Source of the DNA: Streptomyces griseoloalbus
Lineage (GTDB): Bacteria; Actinomycetota; Actinomycetes; Streptomycetales; Streptomycetaceae
Direction: 5' to 3'
Assembly (NCBI GenBank): GCA_014650015.1
Contig: BMUD01000019.1
Coordinates: 62,001-126,000, forward strand
DNA: 64,000 nt
Below the pieces are notes generated by a model that worked only from the letters and a program-made list of their open reading frames with translations, searched no databases and was not told the origin of the DNA. A program made the position numbers and the translations under genes. Shown one piece after another: positions 40,581-48,658 of the stretch (within the stretch, counting starts at the first letter, position 1; the number at the start of each line of letters is the position of its first letter).

Positions 40581-41524
40581 CCGACACAGCCCTCCGGCGA
40601 GGCCGCGTCCGAAGGCGGCGGGCGGCACCCCCCTCCCGGCGCGGCGGCCTCCTCGGGGGCCTGCTGCGCACCGCGCGGCCCAAGCAGTGGGTCAAGAACG
40701 TCCTGGTCATCGCCGCCCCGGCAGCCGCCGGCGAACTGTTCTCCGCCCACGCCCTGACCCGACTCGCGCTGGTCTTCGTCCTGTTCACCGCCTGCGCCGC
40801 CGCCGTCTACCTGGTCAACGACGCGCGCGACGCCGAGGCCGACCGCGCCCACCCCGTCAAGTGCCGCCGCCCGGTCGCCGCCGGCCAGGTCCCCGTACCG
40901 GTCGCCTACGCCGCCGGAATCACCCTCGGCGTCCTCGCGCCCGTCGTCGCGGCCCGGCTGTGCCCACCGGAGGTCGCCGCGCTGCTGACCGCGTACCTCG
41001 GGATGCAAGTGGCGTACTGCGTCAGCCTCAAGCACGTCCTCGTCGTCGACCTCGTGGTCGTCACCACGGGCTTCGTGATGCGGGCGGTGACCGGCGGGCT
41101 GGCCCTCGGCATTCCGCTGTCGCGCTGGTTCCTGATCACCACCGGGTTCGGCGCGCTGTTCATGGTCGCGGCCAAGCGCTACTCCGAGGCGGTGCAGATG
41201 GCCGGAGAACAGGGCGCCACGCGCGCGTTGCTCACCGAGTACAGCACCGGCTACCTGCGCTTCGTCTGGCAGCTCGCGGCCGGCGTCGCCGTCCTCGGCT
41301 ACTGCCTGTGGGCCCTGGAGGAGGGCGGTGTCCCGCACACCAGCGTGCTGCCCTGGCGTCAGCTGTCCGTGGTCGCCTTCGTCCTCGCCGTCCTGCGCTA
41401 CGCCGTCTTCGCCGACCGCGGGACCGCCGGCGAACCGGAGGACGTGGTGCTGGGCGACCGCGCGCTCGCCGTCATCGGCCTGGTGTGGGCGGCGATGTAC
41501 GCCCTGGCCGTGGCGGACTGGTGA
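40577..41524 (+). CDS. Decaprenyl-phosphate phosphoribosyltransferase (UbiA family)
   Basis: A 315-residue polytopic prenyltransferase-fold protein. The Asp-rich motif is NDARDAEADRAHPVK near residue 87, and a second motif sits in SLKHVLVVDLVVVTTGF. It begins with an Arg-rich cytoplasmic N-terminus and RPKQWVKNVLV. It matches the enzyme that transfers phosphoribose from PRPP to decaprenyl phosphate, the first committed step to polyprenylphosphoryl-arabinose. It overlaps the PAP2 gene upstream and the GtrA gene downstream by 4 bases each, a tight operon. Confidence 0.94.
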   Translation: MTDTALRRGRVRRRRAAPPSRRGGLLGGLLRTARPKQWVKNVLVIAAPAAAGELFSAHALTRLALVFVLFTACAAAVYLVNDARDAEADRAHPVKCRRPVAAGQVPVPVAYAAGITLGVLAPVVAARLCPPEVAALLTAYLGMQVAYCVSLKHVLVVDLVVVTTGFVMRAVTGGLALGIPLSRWFLITTGFGALFMVAAKRYSEAVQMAGEQGATRALLTEYSTGYLRFVWQLAAGVAVLGYCLWALEEGGVPHTSVLPWRQLSVVAFVLAVLRYAVFADRGTAGEPEDVVLGDRALAVIGLVWAAMYALAVADW

Positions 41525-41967
41525 GTCCCCGCACCGACCAGTGGGCCCGCCGCCGGCGCGAACTCCTCGGCTTCGCCACCGCCGGTCTGCTCGCCTACGC
41601 CGTCGACCTCGCCCTCTTCATGTACCTGCGCGGCCCCGCCGGACTCGGCCCGCTCACCGCCAAGGCGCTCGCCTTCCTCGCCGGCTGCACGGTGGCCTAC
41701 GTGGGCAACGCGCACGGCACCTACCGCGACACGCGCGTGCGCGGCCCGCGCCCCTACGCCGTCTTCTTCGCGGTGAACCTCGCCGGCGCGGCCGTACAAC
41801 TGCTGTGCCTGGCCGTCAGCCACTACGGGCTCGGCCTCACCTCGCAGCGCGCGGACACCGTCTCCGGCGCGGTGGTCGGCATGGCGCTGGCCACGGGAGT
41901 CCGTTTCTGGGGCACCAGGACATTGGTCTTCCGTAACGGGGGCAGAGTCGGACCATGGACTGGCTGA
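41521..41967 (+). CDS. GtrA family membrane protein
   Basis: A 148-residue four-helix GtrA-like protein (AGLLAYAVDLALFMYL, KALAFLAGCTVAYVGNAH, YAVFFAVNLAGAAVQLLCL and VVGMALATGVRFWGTRTLVF). GtrA proteins are thought to help polyprenyl-phosphate-linked sugars across membranes. The mycobacterial homologue Rv3789 sits beside DprE1/DprE2, so here it probably acts on the lipid-linked arabinose. It overlaps UbiA by 4 bases and the YihY gene by 13 bases. Confidence 0.9.
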   Translation: MSPRTDQWARRRRELLGFATAGLLAYAVDLALFMYLRGPAGLGPLTAKALAFLAGCTVAYVGNAHGTYRDTRVRGPRPYAVFFAVNLAGAAVQLLCLAVSHYGLGLTSQRADTVSGAVVGMALATGVRFWGTRTLVFRNGGRVGPWTG

Positions 41968-42872
41968 AAAAACTCCCGGTCGTCGGGCCGTGGATGGCGC
42001 GGCTGATGCGCACGCACGCGTGGCGGTCGTACGAGCGCCTGGACCGCGTGCACTGGACGCGGCTGGCCGCCGCGATGACGTTCACCAGTTTCGTCGCCCT
42101 GTTCCCGCTGCTCACCGTGGCCGCCGCGATCGGCGCCGCCACACTCGGCCAGGAACAGCAGGACACCCTCCAGGACAAGATCGCCGACCAGGTCCCGGGG
42201 ATCTCCGAACAGCTGGACATCGAGAGCCTGGTGCGGAACGCCGGCACCGTGGGCCTCATCGCCGGTGCCGTCCTGCTGTTCACCGGCATCAGCTGGGCCG
42301 GTTCGATGCGCGAGTGCCTCCGCGCGGTGTGGGAGCTGCCCGACGAGGAGGAGAACCCCCTCCTGCGCAAGGGCAAGGACGCGGGCATCCTCGTCGGGCT
42401 GGGCGGCGCGGTCCTGATCACCCTGGTCGCCTCCACCGTCGCCTCCGCGATGGTGGGGCGGATCAGCGACGCCATCGGACTGGAGAAGGGCGGCTGGGGC
42501 GGGGCGGTCCTGCACATCGCGGCGTTCGCCGTCGCCGTGGGCGCCGACTTCCTGCTCCTGCTGTACGTCCTGACCCTGCTGCCCGGCGTCGAACCCGCCC
42601 GGCACCGCCTGATGGTCGCCGCGCTCACCGGCGCGGTCGGCTTCGAACTGCTGAAGCTGCTGCTCAGCGGCTATATGCAGGGTGTGGCCGCGAAGAGCAT
42701 GTACGGCGCCTTCGGCGTCCCCGTGGCCCTGCTGCTGTGGATCAACTTCACCATGAAACTGGTTCTGTTCTGCGCCGCCTGGACGGCGACGCAGAGCAAG
42801 CGGGACGAGGTGCCCGAGCTCACGGACGCGAGCGACGGCGCACCAGGTCGGGCAGCGGCCAGCGGCGGTTGA
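41955..42872 (+). CDS. YihY/virulence factor BrkB family membrane protein
   Basis: A 305-residue protein with about six transmembrane helices typical of YihY/BrkB. It begins with a basic amphipathic part, then MTFTSFVALFPLLTVAAAIGA, VGLIAGAVLLFTGISWAG, GILVGLGGAVLITLVAS and AAFAVAVGADFLLLLYVLTLLPG. Function is not established; older annotation as ribonuclease BN is not supported. It overlaps the GtrA stop, and its last ~17 codons overlap the 3' end of the convergent carboxypeptidase gene by 53 bases. Confidence 0.92.
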   Translation: MDWLKKLPVVGPWMARLMRTHAWRSYERLDRVHWTRLAAAMTFTSFVALFPLLTVAAAIGAATLGQEQQDTLQDKIADQVPGISEQLDIESLVRNAGTVGLIAGAVLLFTGISWAGSMRECLRAVWELPDEEENPLLRKGKDAGILVGLGGAVLITLVASTVASAMVGRISDAIGLEKGGWGGAVLHIAAFAVAVGADFLLLLYVLTLLPGVEPARHRLMVAALTGAVGFELLKLLLSGYMQGVAAKSMYGAFGVPVALLLWINFTMKLVLFCAAWTATQSKRDEVPELTDASDGAPGRAAASGG

Positions 42873-44121
42873 CCAGGAACGCGCCGCCCGCCAGCAGCAC
42901 CAGCACCCCGCCGGTGATGCCCAGCGCGACCCCCATGCCGTCCGTGCCGCCGCTCGCCGCGGCACTCGCCACCGCCTTCGACCCGCCCCCGGCGGCGCCG
43001 GTCCCGGCACCCCCGGCCTCGCCGGGAGCCTCACCGGGAGAGGCGGACGGCCCCGGCCGGGCACCGGCCTGCGCGGCGCTCTTCGGCGGCACCAGTTCAC
43101 CCACCGGCTCGACCTTGCCGGCCGCCTCGAAGCCCCAGTCGAAGAGCCGCGCGGTCTCCTTGTAGACCTCGTTGCTCTCGTCCTTCTCCGGGTTCATCAC
43201 GGTGACCAGCAGCACCTTGCCGTCCCGCTCGGCGACACCGGTGAAGGTGGCGCCCGCGTTGGTGGTGTTGCCGTTCTTCACACCCGCGATGCCCTGGTAG
43301 ACGGGCACGTCGACGTCGCCGGCCAGCAGCCGGTTGGTGTTCCGGATCTCGAAGGACCCGCGGACCTTCTTGCCCTTCTTGTTCTTCTTCGTCTCGCCCG
43401 GGAACTTCGCGGTGACCGTCGAGGAGTACTCCCGGAAGTCCTTCTTCTGCAGCCCGGACCGGGCGATCAGCGTGAGGTCGTACGCGGAGGACACCTGTTC
43501 CTCGGCGTCGTAGCCGTCGGGGCTGACCACGTACGTGTCGAGGGCCTGGAGCTCCTCGGCGTGCTCGTTCATCTCCGCCACGGTGTTCTTGACGCCACCG
43601 TTCATCGCCGACAGCACATGCACGGCGTCGTTGCCGGATTGAAGGAAGACACCCAGCCACAGGTCGTGGACGGTGTAGGTCTCGTCCTCCTTGATGCCGA
43701 CCATGCTGGAACCGGACCCGATGCCCGCCAGGTCGGACGGTTCGACCTTGTGCTCCGTCGTCCCGGGCCACTTCGGCAGCAGCGTGTCGGCGAACAGCAT
43801 CTTCAGCGTGCTCGCCGGGGCCAGCCGCCAGTGCGCGTTGTGTGCGGCGAGCACCTCGCCGGACTCCGCGTCGGCGACGATCCAGGACCGGGCCGACACG
43901 TCCTTCGGCAGGACCGGCACCCCGCTCGCGAGATTGACCTGGGTGCCCGGCTGCCCGAGCCGGGCGCCGCCCACCGACGACATCTTCGCCGGGGGAGTCG
44001 CCGACGGACTCGTCGACGGCTTGGGAGCCGCGAGGGCGACGGGCGCGGTCAGCGCGGTGGACAGCAGGACGGCGGAAGCGATCAGCAGGGATCGCCGGAC
44101 GGTGTTCTCGGGTGCGGGCAC
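42820..44121 (-). CDS. D-alanyl-D-alanine carboxypeptidase (S11 family), membrane-anchored
   Basis: A penicillin-binding protein of the low-molecular-weight S11 family. The 433-residue form has a signal peptide (SLLIASAVLLSTALTAPVALA), the SxxK motif in PASTLKM with the catalytic Ser, the SGN motif in LQSGNDAV and the third motif as KNG (VKNGNTTNAG) rather than KTG. A Pro/Gly/Ala linker leads to a C-terminal transmembrane helix and short basic tail. It trims peptidoglycan pentapeptides. GTG at 44121 is chosen because it just precedes the signal peptide. The gene overlaps the convergent YihY gene. Confidence 0.92.
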   Translation of the reverse strand: MPAPENTVRRSLLIASAVLLSTALTAPVALAAPKPSTSPSATPPAKMSSVGGARLGQPGTQVNLASGVPVLPKDVSARSWIVADAESGEVLAAHNAHWRLAPASTLKMLFADTLLPKWPGTTEHKVEPSDLAGIGSGSSMVGIKEDETYTVHDLWLGVFLQSGNDAVHVLSAMNGGVKNTVAEMNEHAEELQALDTYVVSPDGYDAEEQVSSAYDLTLIARSGLQKKDFREYSSTVTAKFPGETKKNKKGKKVRGSFEIRNTNRLLAGDVDVPVYQGIAGVKNGNTTNAGATFTGVAERDGKVLLVTVMNPEKDESNEVYKETARLFDWGFEAAGKVEPVGELVPPKSAAQAGARPGPSASPGEAPGEAGGAGTGAAGGGSKAVASAAASGGTDGMGVALGITGGVLVLLAGGAFLVNRRWPLPDLVRRRSRP

Positions 44122-44212
44122 GGTCGGAAACGTACATGCCAAACCTGGCGACGTCCCACCCCGGTCCCCACCCCGGGCAGGGAACCGGACATCGGCCGGT
44201 GATACTGGACGT

Positions 44213-44461
44213 ATGACGCTCAGCCGCCCCATCTCCTGGTTCCTGCTCGCCTTCGGGGTCTGGAGCTGGGTCATCTGGATCACTTTCGTCAAGAACCTGG
44301 TCAAGGACAGCAGCGGACTCGCGTTCGAGGACGGGCACCCGACGGCGTACTTCTTCGTTCATCTGACGCTCGCCGTCGTCTCCTTCGTACTGGGGACGGT
44401 CATCGGGGGCATCGGGTTGCGCGGACTGCGCGCACTGAGCCGGACGTCACGCACGTCCTGA
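44213..44461 (+). CDS. SCO4848-family small membrane protein
   Basis: An 82-residue protein with two transmembrane helices (ISWFLLAFGVWSWVIWITFV and FFVHLTLAVVSFVLGTVIGGIGL), matching the actinobacterial family named after S. coelicolor SCO4848. There is no ribosome-binding site before the ATG, but GATACT lies 6 bases upstream and could be a -10 element, so a leaderless transcript is plausible. It is divergent from the carboxypeptidase gene and 24 bases ahead of the metallophosphoesterase gene. Function is unknown. Confidence 0.88.
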   Translation: MTLSRPISWFLLAFGVWSWVIWITFVKNLVKDSSGLAFEDGHPTAYFFVHLTLAVVSFVLGTVIGGIGLRGLRALSRTSRTS

Positions 44462-44485
44462 CGGGATACAGGGGAACTCCGCACC

Positions 44486-45859
44486 GTGGCCATCGTTTTC
44501 GTACTCATCGCACTACTGGTCGTGGCCGTCCTGGTGACGGGCAACTGGTATGTGTGGCGGCGTCTGTTCCGGGACACCACACAGGGCCCGGGCGCGGTGC
44601 GCCGCGCCGGCGCGGTGGTGATCGCCGGGGGCTGGGCGCTGACCGTCGGCGCACTCGTCGCCGAGCGCGGTGGGGCACCCTTCTGGCTCCAGCAGGTCCT
44701 GGCCTGGCCCGGTTTCCTGTGGCTGGCCCTGTGCCTGTATCTGCTGCTGGCCGTGCTCGCGGGTGAACTGGTGCGCCCGGTGCTGCGCCGGGTCCTCGAA
44801 CGGCGGGCGCGGACGGCGCAGGCGGTGACCGTGCCGGCGAAGCCGGAGCCGATACCGGCCGGACGGAGCGCCGGCTCCGTCCCGGCCGCCACGCCGGGCG
44901 CCGGGACGTCCGGGCACGCCCCCGGGCCCGCGGACGACAGCACCCACGACGGCGGTGCCTCCGGCGCCGGCGAAGCACCCTCCGCGCCGCACACGCCCTC
45001 CGGCGCCCACGAAGCCCCCACTCCTCCCTCCGGCCCCTCGCGCCGTCTGTTCGTCTCCCGTGTCGTCGGCGGGGCCGCCGCGGCGGCGGCCGTGGGGACC
45101 GTCGGCTACGGGACGTACGGCGTGCTGCGCGGACCGCGGGTGAAGCGGGTCACCGTGCCGCTCGCCAAGCTCCCCCGCGCGGCGCACGGTTTCCGCATCG
45201 CGGTGGTCAGCGACATCCACCTGGGTCCGGTCCTCGGCCGCGGCTTCGCGCAGAAGGTCGTCGACACGATCAACGCGACCCAGCCCGACCTGATCGCGGT
45301 CGTCGGCGACCTGGTGGACGGCAGCGTCAAGGACCTCGGCCCGGCCGCCGCCCCCCTGGCCCAGCTGACGGCCCGTCACGGCTCCTTCTTCGTCACCGGC
45401 AACCACGAGTACTTCTCCGGCGCCGAACAGTGGGTCGAGGAGGTGCGCCGGCTCGGCCTGCGCCCCCTGGAGAACGCCCGCACGGAGCTCCCGCACTTCG
45501 ACCTGGCGGGAGTCAACGACGTGTCCGGCGAGGACGAGGGTCAGGGACCCGACTACACGAAGGCGCTCGGCGACCGTGACCGGGCGCGCGCGTGCGTGCT
45601 CCTCGCCCACCAGCCGGTGCAGATCCACGACGCCGTCGATCACGGTGTGGACCTCCAGCTCTCCGGGCACACCCATGGCGGGCAGCTCTGGCCCGCCAAC
45701 CTGATCGCCGGCGCGGCCAATCCGACGCTGGCGGGGCTGGAGCGCTATGGCGACACCCAGCTCTACGTCAGCCGGGGTGCCGGGGCGTGGGGGCCGCCGA
45801 CCAGGGTGGGCGCGCCGTCGGACATCACGGTGATCGAGCTGGCGTCCCGGCAGGCTTGA
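44486..45859 (+). CDS. Membrane-anchored calcineurin-type metallophosphoesterase
   Basis: A 457-residue protein. The N-terminus has three transmembrane helices (residues about 1-100), then a Pro/Ala/Gly-rich linker with a further hydrophobic Ala-rich segment near residue 200. The C-terminal half is a metallophosphoesterase with SDIHLGPV, VGDLVDG, GNHEYF, AHQPVQ and GHTHGGQ, all metal-ligand motifs of the YkuE-like family. Substrate candidates are UDP-sugar lipids or phospholipids; not decidable here. The GTG start follows GGGGAAC. A hairpin lies downstream. Confidence 0.93.
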   Translation: MAIVFVLIALLVVAVLVTGNWYVWRRLFRDTTQGPGAVRRAGAVVIAGGWALTVGALVAERGGAPFWLQQVLAWPGFLWLALCLYLLLAVLAGELVRPVLRRVLERRARTAQAVTVPAKPEPIPAGRSAGSVPAATPGAGTSGHAPGPADDSTHDGGASGAGEAPSAPHTPSGAHEAPTPPSGPSRRLFVSRVVGGAAAAAAVGTVGYGTYGVLRGPRVKRVTVPLAKLPRAAHGFRIAVVSDIHLGPVLGRGFAQKVVDTINATQPDLIAVVGDLVDGSVKDLGPAAAPLAQLTARHGSFFVTGNHEYFSGAEQWVEEVRRLGLRPLENARTELPHFDLAGVNDVSGEDEGQGPDYTKALGDRDRARACVLLAHQPVQIHDAVDHGVDLQLSGHTHGGQLWPANLIAGAANPTLAGLERYGDTQLYVSRGAGAWGPPTRVGAPSDITVIELASRQA

Positions 45860-45938
45860 CGGCTGCGGGTCGGCGTCGGTGCGGGCCGGGGGTGGGACGC
45901 GCAGCCCGGCGTGCGCGGGGTGCCGCCGCGCCCGCCCT

Positions 45939-45967
45939 CCCCCCTCTCGGCTTCGCCCGAGTGGGGG
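45939..45967 (+). terminator. Hairpin after the metallophosphoesterase gene
   Basis: CCCCTCTCGGC-TTCG-CCCGAGTGGGG forms an imperfect stem with a UUCG-type tetraloop, a common Streptomyces terminator form. Confidence 0.65.
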
Positions 45968-46236
45968 ACTCCTCGCCCCAGCGGCACGACTGCGTCGCCG
46001 CCGGGGCGCCGGCCGCTCAGCAGCCGAACAGCAGCAGGGCGGCCGTCATCACCGCGACCGGCTCGGTGGTCTGAAACCCGGCCCCGGTGCGGACGGTCGA
46101 CGAGCAGTGCGTCGGCGTGGTCTCCGAGACGGACCGGCGGCCCTCTCGTGGCGCCACGGTGCTGGACGCCGGGGGCCGTACGGTCGGCACGCAGGGCCTG
46201 CTGGAGGCGGTCGGGGCGAGGGGTCCCGCCTGCGGG
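45968..46236. other. Gap between the metallophosphoesterase and TetR genes
   Basis: No gene called. On the minus strand a short frame ending at 46017 has good codon bias over about 50 codons and encodes FQTTEPVAVMTAALLLFGC at its end. It has no clear start or ribosome-binding site and may be the remnant of a lost gene. Confidence 0.45.
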
Positions 46237-47019
46237 TCACGGGGCCGTGCGGTCGTCCCGCCGGGGGGTCGGCTCCCCTGACGGAGGTGTGCGCGGCGAA
46301 GAAGGATCCGGAAGCATCTTCGTCATCCCGGGCAGGAACTCCGTGAACAGTTCGTGCACCTCGCGCACCAGGGGCCGCAGGACCCGGAATCGGGCCAGGG
46401 AGACCCCCCGCGCGGTGAGCCGGGCACCCCGCTCGGCGAGCCGGTAGCTGCGCTCGCGGCCCTCGGTGCGGTCGAAGATCCAGTACAGGCACAGCCCCAT
46501 CTGCGACAGCCACATCAACTCGGGCAGGACGTCGCGCAGTTCCTCCGGCACCTTGGTCCTCGCGCCGGCCAGCACCGCCCGGTGCACGCTGATCGCCTCC
46601 ACCCGCGCGTGCTCCGACTCGGGCGAGAAAGGGCTGAGCGGGCTGTCCGGATCGGCGGCGTTCTTGAAGAACTGCACCGCGAACTCGTGGTACGGGGTGG
46701 CGATGTCCAGCCACGCCTTCAGCACACCCGCGAGCCGGGCCTCCAGGTCGGTCTCCCGGTCCAGAACCTCCCGGACCGCCACCTGGTGCTCGGCGGCGAT
46801 CCGGTCGTAGAAGCCCTGGATCAGGTGCTCCTTGCCCGCGAAGTAGTAGTACGCGTTGCCGACGGAGACACCGGCCTCCTTGGCGATGGCCCGCATGGTC
46901 GTCCTGTCGTACCCGCGCTCCTGGAACAGCCGCATCGCCGTCTGAAGGATCAGGGCGCGGGTCTGCTCGGACTTGCTGGGTGCGGCGCCGTCATCGGGGC
47001 CGTCGTTCTTCGCGGGCAC
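46237..47019 (-). CDS. TetR family transcriptional regulator
   Basis: A 260-residue repressor. The N-terminal HTH is TRALILQTAMRLFQERGYDRTTMRAIAKEAGVSVGNAYYYFAGKEHLIQ (residues about 20-68, in parts). The ligand-binding C-terminal domain is longer than usual for TetR and ends in a Pro/Arg-rich tail. No obvious target operator or divergent partner is visible, and the neighbour on this strand is Uma2. The GTG start at 47019 has no strong ribosome-binding site. The ligand is unknown. Confidence 0.92.
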   Translation of the reverse strand: MPAKNDGPDDGAAPSKSEQTRALILQTAMRLFQERGYDRTTMRAIAKEAGVSVGNAYYYFAGKEHLIQGFYDRIAAEHQVAVREVLDRETDLEARLAGVLKAWLDIATPYHEFAVQFFKNAADPDSPLSPFSPESEHARVEAISVHRAVLAGARTKVPEELRDVLPELMWLSQMGLCLYWIFDRTEGRERSYRLAERGARLTARGVSLARFRVLRPLVREVHELFTEFLPGMTKMLPDPSSPRTPPSGEPTPRRDDRTAP

Positions 47020-47103
47020 GGGAAGAGAGCCTAACGCCAGGGACGGGTGCCCTACGGAGCGGTGCAGGAGCCTGCGGCGCCGCCCCCTGCGACGCCACCG
47101 CGG

Positions 47104-47724
47104 TCAGCCCTGATCGGGGTTCTTCTTCGCCCGACCCGCCTGGAGGATCTCGGTCACGTCGAGGGTGACCTTGGCACCGATGGAGTCGGGGAGGGTGACC
47201 AGCTGGCCGGGGGAGTGGAAGCGGTGGGTGGCGTACTCGGACTCGACCGGGTCGGTCAGGACGTGGAGGCGCTGGTGCTTGCGGTCGACGATGACGTAGA
47301 CGGGGACCTTCGCCTCGGCGTAGGCAGCTACCTTCGTCTTCAGGTCGGTCTTCCAGTTGCTGGACGTCACTTCGAGAACCAGACGGAAGCAGAGCGGCTC
47401 ATAGCTGTTGTTCTCGACGTATCTGTCGCGGTAGTCCGCGTCCACCACAGCCAGGTCGGGGATGGCGTAGTCCTCGGCGCTCGCCGGCAGCCACAGTCCC
47501 ACTCCCTGTAGTACTCGTGTCTCCGAGCCGTGCAGCCCTGCCGTCAGGAAGGGAACGCTCAGACTGGTGAGGGCGTCGGCGTGCGGGCCGTCCGGTGGCG
47601 GGGTCACGAGGAGCTGGCCTCCGATGATCTCGACGCGGTAGCCCGGATTGCGGTCCATGAGACGGTTCGCCTCCGCGATCAGCGGACGCTCCTCGTGGGG
47701 CCGCTCGACGGATGCTGCGGACAT
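47104..47724 (-). CDS. Uma2 family (DUF820) putative endonuclease
   Basis: A 206-residue PD-(D/E)xK-fold protein of the Uma2 family, widespread and often multicopy in Streptomyces and cyanobacteria. The active-site residues fit: Asp in YAIPDLAVVDADY, Glu in LVLEVTS and Lys in KTDLKTKVAAYAEA. The ATG at 47724 has an excellent AGGAGG six bases away; the extended frame does not. Its role and specificity are not established. It is probably an accessory gene inserted between TetR and sdh. Confidence 0.88.
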   Translation of the reverse strand: MSAASVERPHEERPLIAEANRLMDRNPGYRVEIIGGQLLVTPPPDGPHADALTSLSVPFLTAGLHGSETRVLQGVGLWLPASAEDYAIPDLAVVDADYRDRYVENNSYEPLCFRLVLEVTSSNWKTDLKTKVAAYAEAKVPVYVIVDRKHQRLHVLTDPVESEYATHRFHSPGQLVTLPDSIGAKVTLDVTEILQAGRAKKNPDQG

Positions 47725-47825
47725 CGCGTGCCTCCTAGGGGCTGGTGTCGAGACCATCATCGTAGGGCGGACGGGGCCCGTACGTCCGTCTCGGCCGCGT
47801 TCACCCCAAGGTGTGGCATATGCCA

Positions 47826-47858
47826 GAGGGCCCCGTCTCCAGCGGAAACGGGGCCCTC
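47826..47858 (-). terminator. Terminator of the sdh operon
   Basis: Perfect 11-bp stem GAGGGCCCCGT / ACGGGGCCCTC with an 11-nt loop, 20 bases beyond the sdhB stop. Confidence 0.88.
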
Positions 47859-47878
47859 GGACAGGTGCGAAGACGACC

Positions 47879-48658
47879 TCAGAAGCGGCGCGTGATCAGC
47901 GCCCGCTTCACCTCCGCGATCGCCTTGGTGACCTCGATGCCGCGCGGGCAGGCGTCCGTGCAGTTGAAGGTCGTGCGGCAGCGCCACACGCCGTCCTTGT
48001 CGTTCAGGATCTCCAGGCGCTGCTCGCCGGCCTCGTCACGCGAGTCGAAGATGAAGCGGTGCGCGTTGACGATGGCGGCCGGGCCGAAGTACTGCCCGTC
48101 GTTCCAGAACACCGGGCACGACGTGGTGCAGGCGGCGCACAGGATGCACTTGGTCGTGTCGTCGAAGCGCTCGCGGTCCTCGGCGCTCTGGAGGCGCTCA
48201 CGCGTCGGCTCGTTGGTGTCCTTCGTGATCAGGAAGGGCATCACGTCCCGGTACGCCTGGAAGAACGGCTCCATGTCCACGACCAGGTCCTTCAGGACCG
48301 TCAGGCCCTTGATGGCCTCGACCGTGATCGGCTTCTCGGGGTTGATGTCCTTGATCAGCGTCTTGCAGGCCAGGCGGTTCTTGCCGTTGATCCGCATGGC
48401 GTCGGAGCCGCAGATGCCGTGGGCGCAGGAACGGCGGAACGTCAGCGTGCCGTCCAGATCCCACTTGATCTTGTGCAGCGCGTCGAGGACACGCTCCTTC
48501 GGGTCGATCTCCAGCTGGAAGTCTTCCCAGGTCGCCTCGGCCGAGATCTCCGGGTTGAACCGGCGGATCCGCATCGTGACGGTGATGTAGGGGGAGTCGG
48601 CGAAACCGGGCTCGGGGGAACCGGCCGCGTCCGCCTTGTCCAGAACAGGGGTAGCCAT
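47879..48658 (-). CDS. sdhB: Succinate dehydrogenase iron-sulfur subunit
   Basis: The iron-sulfur protein of complex II. The 259-residue protein has a plant-type [2Fe-2S] site in RRSCAHGICGSDAM, and [4Fe-4S]/[3Fe-4S] ligands in CILCAACTTSCP and CTDACPRGI. It transfers electrons from the flavoprotein to the membrane anchor and menaquinone. The ATG overlaps the sdhA stop by one base. It is the last gene of the sdhCDAB operon on this strand, followed by a hairpin. Confidence 0.98.
   Translation of the reverse strand: MATPVLDKADAAGSPEPGFADSPYITVTMRIRRFNPEISAEATWEDFQLEIDPKERVLDALHKIKWDLDGTLTFRRSCAHGICGSDAMRINGKNRLACKTLIKDINPEKPITVEAIKGLTVLKDLVVDMEPFFQAYRDVMPFLITKDTNEPTRERLQSAEDRERFDDTTKCILCAACTTSCPVFWNDGQYFGPAAIVNAHRFIFDSRDEAGEQRLEILNDKDGVWRCRTTFNCTDACPRGIEVTKAIAEVKRALITRRF

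Noticed and set aside
45968-46236. Minus-strand frame ending at 46017 with good codon bias
   Set aside because: Only about 50-60 codons with no start codon in good context and no family match. I mention it as a possible remnant but did not call a gene.
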